Assembly: GCA_964440345.1 (NCBI GenBank)
Contig: CAYTSA010000039.1
Coordinates: forward strand, 1 to 32,860
Direction of reading: 5' to 3'
DNA length: 32,860 nt
From: CAYTSA01 sp964440345
GTDB lineage: Bacteria; Desulfobacterota; Desulfovibrionia; Desulfovibrionales; Desulfovibrionaceae
The position numbers were made by a program, and so were the translations under genes. The notes below the pieces were generated by a model. That model did not search any database, had not been told where the DNA came from, and worked only from the letters and a program-made list of their open reading frames with translations. Below are positions 29,707-32,860 of this stretch, one piece after another (position 1 is the first letter of the stretch; each line of letters starts with the position of its first letter).

Positions 29707-30261
29707 ATGTATGGACTTGTTAACAAAGGCATTCGACAGATGGTTACCGAGACGTTTGGTCCGGAAACGTGGACGCAAATCCGTGAAACGGCTGGCGTGG
29801 AAGACGTGTTCGCCTCCATGGAGCCGTATCCTGACGATGTGACCTTGCAGCTTGTGGGCGCAGCCAGCCAGGTGTTGGAGTTGGAGCCGCCCAAGGTGCT
29901 ACATGCTTTCGGCAAGTGGTGGATAGGCTTTGCCGCCAAAGAATACGGCACCCTTTTCACCATGACTGGCGATTGCTTCGAAAATTTCACCGCCAACCTG
30001 AACACCATTCACACCCGGGTGGCCTATATGCTGCCCAAGCTCAACCCGCCGGCGTTCAAAATAACGGATAAAAACGAAGACGGCTTTACGCTGCACTACT
30101 ATTCCAAGCGCGAGGGGCTGTTCCCCATGGTGCATGGTATGATCGAAGGTATAGGCGAATGGTTCGGCGCGCAGGTGACGGTGGAGCACGCCAGGGGAGC
30201 AGCGGAAGGTTTGGACCACGACGAATACCATGTCAGGTACGCGAGCTCCAAGTGTCAGTAA
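29707..30261 (+). CDS. H-NOX (heme nitric oxide/oxygen binding) sensor protein
   Basis: A 184-residue stand-alone heme sensor. It opens with the canonical MYGLVNKGIRQMV. His102 in NLNTIHTRV is in the position of the proximal heme ligand, and Tyr131, Ser133 and Arg135 form the YxSxR motif that binds the heme propionates; all four match the numbering of the Thermoanaerobacter protein. PKLNPPAF (110-117) follows the proximal helix as expected. Residue 140 is Pro, not the Tyr that stabilises O2 in the oxygen-binding class, which suggests an NO sensor. ATG 29707 has GGGAGGGG just upstream. The cyclase-like gene follows by 43 bases, the usual partner arrangement. Confidence 0.93.
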   Translation: MYGLVNKGIRQMVTETFGPETWTQIRETAGVEDVFASMEPYPDDVTLQLVGAASQVLELEPPKVLHAFGKWWIGFAAKEYGTLFTMTGDCFENFTANLNTIHTRVAYMLPKLNPPAFKITDKNEDGFTLHYYSKREGLFPMVHGMIEGIGEWFGAQVTVEHARGAAEGLDHDEYHVRYASSKCQ

Positions 30262-30304
30262 GCCCGGCGCTGTCCGGTCAAAGCACGCCCAAGGACAGCA
30301 TATC

Positions 30305-30949
30305 ATGATTTTCGAGCTTCTGAAGGCGGCGTTTCCTTTTTACATTGCCGTGGACGAAAGGCTGGCCATAGCCAGTCTGGGTCCTTCGCTGGAAAAGCTT
30401 GGCCTGGGGAGGCGCGGGGATTTTTTTGGCTCCCACTTCACCATTAAGACGCCGCCGGCGCCGCTGGCTGTTGCTCTCACAGAACACGTCAGTCTGGCCC
30501 TGGCCAATTTGCACATGAAGGAACGGCTCAGATCGCAAGCCATCCACGACCCGTTGACCGGTTTGTACAACCGCCGGCACATGGAGGCATTTTTGCAGCG
30601 GGAAATGGCGCAGGCTCTGCGGGAAGGTTCTGAAATGGGCGTGATACTGCTGGACGTGGACCATTTTAAAACGTTCAACGACACCTACGGCCATCAGGCG
30701 GGCGACGCCGTGTTGGTGCATTTGGCCATGCTCCTCAGCGGCTACGTGCGCAAAGGCGACGTAGCCTGCCGTTTCGGCGGCGAGGAGTTCTTGTTGGTGC
30801 TCTCCGGAGCGTCGTTGGGCGTAGGGGTGTTTCCGCAGCATGGGCAGGCGGTAAAAACGCTGCTGGCCGCCGTGGACGCTGCGCTCTACGAGGCCAAGCG
30901 CAAGGGCCGGAACAGGGTGGAAATGGCGGCAACTGGATGCAAGCCATGA
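30305..30949 (+). CDS. H-NOX-associated GGDEF protein with two apparent in-frame deletions
   Basis: A 214-residue protein. Residues 1-50 (AAFPFYIAVDERLAIASLGPSL...FTIKTP) look like the start of an HNOBA domain, which partners H-NOX. At ~53 the sequence changes to LAVALTEHVSLALANLHMKERLR, the typical end of a GAF domain. A GGDEF domain follows: DPLTGLYNRR (82-91), LLDVDHFKTFNDTYGHQAGD (115-134), I-site RKGD (149-152), GGEEF (158-162). After LVLSGAS (170) it jumps to LGVGVFPQHG; only 35 residues separate GGEEF from ALYEAK, against about 75-80 normally. The cyclase is probably inactive, but the reading frame is kept. The stop overlaps the protease start. Confidence 0.8.
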   Translation: MIFELLKAAFPFYIAVDERLAIASLGPSLEKLGLGRRGDFFGSHFTIKTPPAPLAVALTEHVSLALANLHMKERLRSQAIHDPLTGLYNRRHMEAFLQREMAQALREGSEMGVILLDVDHFKTFNDTYGHQAGDAVLVHLAMLLSGYVRKGDVACRFGGEEFLLVLSGASLGVGVFPQHGQAVKTLLAAVDAALYEAKRKGRNRVEMAATGCKP

Positions 30950-31824
30950 GTACGCGGCGTCTGTTTATCTGGCTATGCTGCTTTTTGTGTGTTGCTGTTG
31001 CGCCTGTAGCGGAGGCGGCGGACAGCTCTGTTTCCGGACGCATAAAAGGCGGAGTGGAGGCGACTGCCGGCGAGCAGCCCTGGGCTGTCCGGCTCTACGA
31101 AACCGGCACGGGCTCGTCTTATTGTGGAGGGTCGTTGATAAACCCCAGGGTTGTGCTTACTGCGGCCCATTGCGTTGAGGAAGAAACAGCGGCAAGCGTC
31201 ACCGCAGTCATTGGCCGCACAGACCTGGACGATAGCTCCCAGGGGGAAATCCGCGCGGTGCAGAGCATCGCAATACACCCCGATTACGCCGGCAATGATC
31301 AGTTGCTGAACGATCTCGCCTTGCTGTTTTTAGAAACAGAGTCTTCCATGGAGACCATTGCCATGGTTGGCGAGAGAGACCCGAAGGGCCTGGCCGGCAC
31401 GGGCCAGTTGGTCGCCAGCTACGGCTGGGGCCGCACCAGCGAGTCGGGCCCCAGCTCCCGGGTGCTGCGCAAGGTGACGACTGCAGTCGTGGCCAAGGCG
31501 GACACCAGCTGGGGAAGCTCATTAAACAACACGGTGGTGCTGACCGGCGACGACAGCCAGAGCGCGTGCTCCGGCGATTCCGGTGGGCCCCTGGCCGCCA
31601 CGGACGGCGGCGAGCCGGTGCTGGTGGGCGTCGTAAGCGGCGGGCAGGCCAACTGCTCCACCAATGATTACCCCGGGGTCTACACCCGCGTCTCCTCATT
31701 CAGAACCTGGATAGACGATGAAATGGCGCAAGGGATTCCCACCGTGGGCGAGTGGGGGGCGCTGGCGTTGGCGTTGGGATTGGCGGTGGGGGTGGTGATG
31801 GCGAGGAGCAGATGGAGCAAGTGA
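30946..31824 (+). CDS. secreted trypsin-family (S1) serine protease with IPTL-CTERM sorting tail
   Basis: A 292-residue exported protease. The signal peptide (about 1-25, ending EAA) is followed by a short propeptide and the mature-like start RIKGGVEATAGEQPW. The catalytic triad is His in TAAHC, Asp in LNDLALLFL and Ser in SGDSGGPL. The residue six before the active Ser (chymotrypsin position 189) is Ser, not Asp, which points to chymotrypsin-like rather than trypsin-like specificity. The C-terminus has IPTVGEWG, a hydrophobic helix and RSRWSK, the IPTL-CTERM signal processed by exosortase-type enzymes. ATG 30946 overlaps the preceding stop (ATGA); ATG 30937 is an alternative. The exosortase is not in the window. 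Confidence 0.9.
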   Translation: MSTRRLFIWLCCFLCVAVAPVAEAADSSVSGRIKGGVEATAGEQPWAVRLYETGTGSSYCGGSLINPRVVLTAAHCVEEETAASVTAVIGRTDLDDSSQGEIRAVQSIAIHPDYAGNDQLLNDLALLFLETESSMETIAMVGERDPKGLAGTGQLVASYGWGRTSESGPSSRVLRKVTTAVVAKADTSWGSSLNNTVVLTGDDSQSACSGDSGGPLAATDGGEPVLVGVVSGGQANCSTNDYPGVYTRVSSFRTWIDDEMAQGIPTVGEWGALALALGLAVGVVMARSRWSK

Positions 31825-31828
31825 GCAG

Positions 31829-31900
31829 CGCGAAGGCGAAGCCGGTCGCAAGCGCAGCGCCGCGACAGCGTTGCCGCGCATCACCGCCTTCGGCTTCGCG
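31829..31900. repeat. large imperfect hairpin after the protease gene
   Basis: Arms 31829-31845 and 31884-31900 pair at 15 of 17 positions, with a 38-nt GC-rich loop that can itself fold. It lies five bases after the stop. No T-run follows, so it may be a REP-like element that stabilises mRNA rather than a terminator. The motif CTTCGCGTTGCTTACCTT occurs twice nearby (about 31894 and 31946). Confidence 0.6.
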
Positions 31901-31956
31901 TTGCTTACCTTTCTCGGGCGGGAGATGGCAGTGTTTGCGGTTGGTCTTCGCGTTGC

Positions 31957-32031
31957 TTACCTTGCCCAGGCTTCGCGGATAAGCAGCGCGGCCAGGGCGG
32001 CCCGGTCGGCCAGGCTGGACCTGAATTGCAT
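31957..32031 (-). pseudogene. possible C-terminal remnant of a truncated gene
   Basis: A 24-codon minus-strand frame with host-like GC-rich codon use (SSLADRAALAALLIREAWAR, then stop). It ends abruptly at the point where base composition falls, as if the rest of the gene was replaced by the AT-richer segment that follows. The gene family is not recognised. Confidence 0.35.
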
Positions 32032-32126
32032 TATTTGACGTCTAGTGTAAAGATTGTCTGGTCTGTACGACGTAGTAACGACCTATCCTTCTAGATACGC
32101 ACAAAAAAAATCTAAGGATTATTGCC

Positions 32127-32860
32127 ATGAGTAATACATGTCCAGAGCCAATCCCACCGAAGGCCGCGTGTCTTGTTGATCCAGATGATCTTGAGTTTGA
32201 CCTGGAAAACCCGCGACTCGCCTTGCAATATGAGATAAGCGCTTCACATCCCAGTGAAAAGGATTTTATCTTAGCGCTAAAAAAAGCTGCTGACCCTACA
32301 GAACTGCTGCTATCGATATCGAACAATGGCTATATGAACATTGAGCCTATGGTAATTATGGGAGAGTCAAAGCCCTATCGAGTTATTGAAGGCAACAGAA
32401 GGCTGGCTGCAATAAAATTGTTGCGTAATTCAGAGCTTGCCCGTGAATGTAAAATTTCTCTGCCTGAAATGCCGCAAAGTTTAAGTGCCAACCTGGAAGA
32501 GGTTTTAGTTTGGAGAGTAGAACACGAAAGTGACGCCAGAGCATTTGTTGGTTTTAAGCATATCAATGGCCCCCATAAATGGGATGCAGTAGCAAAGGCT
32601 AAGTACGCTGCAGACTGGTTTGATCAGGGCGACGTCACAGTGGGAGAAATATCGCGCAGAATAGGTGATTCTTTTGATACTGTGCGCAAACTTTTATATG
32701 GCTGGAAGGCTCTTGAACAGGCCAGGCAGGCAGGGGTCTTCGCTATGGAAGATCGCTATCCTACACGGAAGTTCCATTTCTCTCACCTTTATGTGGCCCT
32801 CACTCGCGGCCAGGTCCGCGAATATTTGGGGCTTCCTCCGAGTTTTTCACAGTCGGAAAT
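32127..32860 (+). CDS. ParB/Srx-like nuclease-domain protein (partial, runs off the window)
   Basis: The first 244 residues of a longer protein, open to the end of the window. Residues 15-100 show the ParB N-terminal pattern: a DLENPR segment (25-30), a NGYMNIEPMVI strand and YRVIEGNRRLAAIKLL (84-99), containing the GxRRxxA-like nucleotide-binding motif. A helical part with a possible HTH (about 168-195: DVTVGEISRRIGDSFDTVRKLL) follows. The product is not a chromosomal ParB by length and context; related proteins occur in mobile and defence loci. AAGGA lies about nine bases before ATG 32127. Base composition is clearly more AT-rich than the rest of the window, which points to horizontal transfer. 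Confidence 0.75.
   Translation, partial: MSNTCPEPIPPKAACLVDPDDLEFDLENPRLALQYEISASHPSEKDFILALKKAADPTELLLSISNNGYMNIEPMVIMGESKPYRVIEGNRRLAAIKLLRNSELARECKISLPEMPQSLSANLEEVLVWRVEHESDARAFVGFKHINGPHKWDAVAKAKYAADWFDQGDVTVGEISRRIGDSFDTVRKLLYGWKALEQARQAGVFAMEDRYPTRKFHFSHLYVALTRGQVREYLGLPPSFSQSE

Overview
The window looks like a moderately GC-rich chromosomal segment from a member of the Desulfovibrionales (Desulfovibrio-like sulfate reducers). This is inferred from gene content and order, not from a database search. The clues are the minus-strand run ileS-lspA-PLDc_N-cpoB-NIL ferredoxin-pilZ-cheZ-trxB, a fused ispDF beside rnpB, a DUF164-type zinc-ribbon protein beside a Nif3 protein, a TRAP transporter, a PAS-LuxR regulator and an H-NOX protein.

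Layout. 1-2.1 kb: rfbB and rfbD (dTDP-rhamnose synthesis), translationally coupled, with a promoter in front. 2.1-3.7 kb: a Tat-type M48 metallopeptidase lipoprotein with TPRs, then a 56-residue BrnA-like antitoxin remnant. 3.7-5.07 kb: an AT-richer three-gene toxin-antitoxin-chaperone (TAC) operon: HigB-like toxin, HTH antitoxin with a C-terminal tail, and a SecB-like chaperone. 5.07-5.55 kb: non-coding, with a 12-bp tandem repeat. 5.55-9.46 kb (minus): ispDF, RNase P RNA, zinc-ribbon coiled-coil protein, Nif3-like protein and a CAU-anticodon tRNA with its own promoter and terminator. 9.5-16.9 kb (minus): the compact trxB-to-ileS housekeeping cluster. 16.9-18.2 kb: a RelBE-like module just downstream of a small membrane-protein gene. 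18.4-21.0 kb: a hybrid sensor kinase. 21.2-21.7 kb: remnants of a molybdate-type ABC operon. 22.1-24.0 kb: a PAS-LuxR regulator followed by a hicAB module. 24.1-28.5 kb: an EamA exporter, then uspA-dctM-dctQ-dctP. 29.1-31.8 kb: a small membrane protein, H-NOX, a shortened diguanylate-cyclase-like protein, and a secreted trypsin-like protease with an IPTL-CTERM tail. From 32.1 kb: an AT-richer ParB-like gene that runs off the end.

The most unusual structure is shared by two unrelated toxin-antitoxin modules. hicAB (about 570 bp) lies between two identical 50-bp copies of the 3' end of the luxR-type gene. The relBE-like module (about 750 bp) lies between two near-identical 37-bp copies of the 3' end of the small membrane-protein gene. 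In both cases the repeat stops exactly at the host gene's stop codon, so the host gene stays intact and an orphan copy of its 3' end lies beyond the module. Each cassette carries its own promoter and no recombinase. This suggests minimal TA cassettes inserted at gene 3' ends by a common mechanism acting in trans.

Other points: a complete TAC system with an operator palindrome inside its promoter and an A8-G-A8 tract in the toxin gene; several in-frame internal deletions (modC, the cyclase linked to H-NOX); a TrxB-like flavoprotein without the usual NADPH motifs; and the ParB-like gene that may mark the edge of an accessory island.
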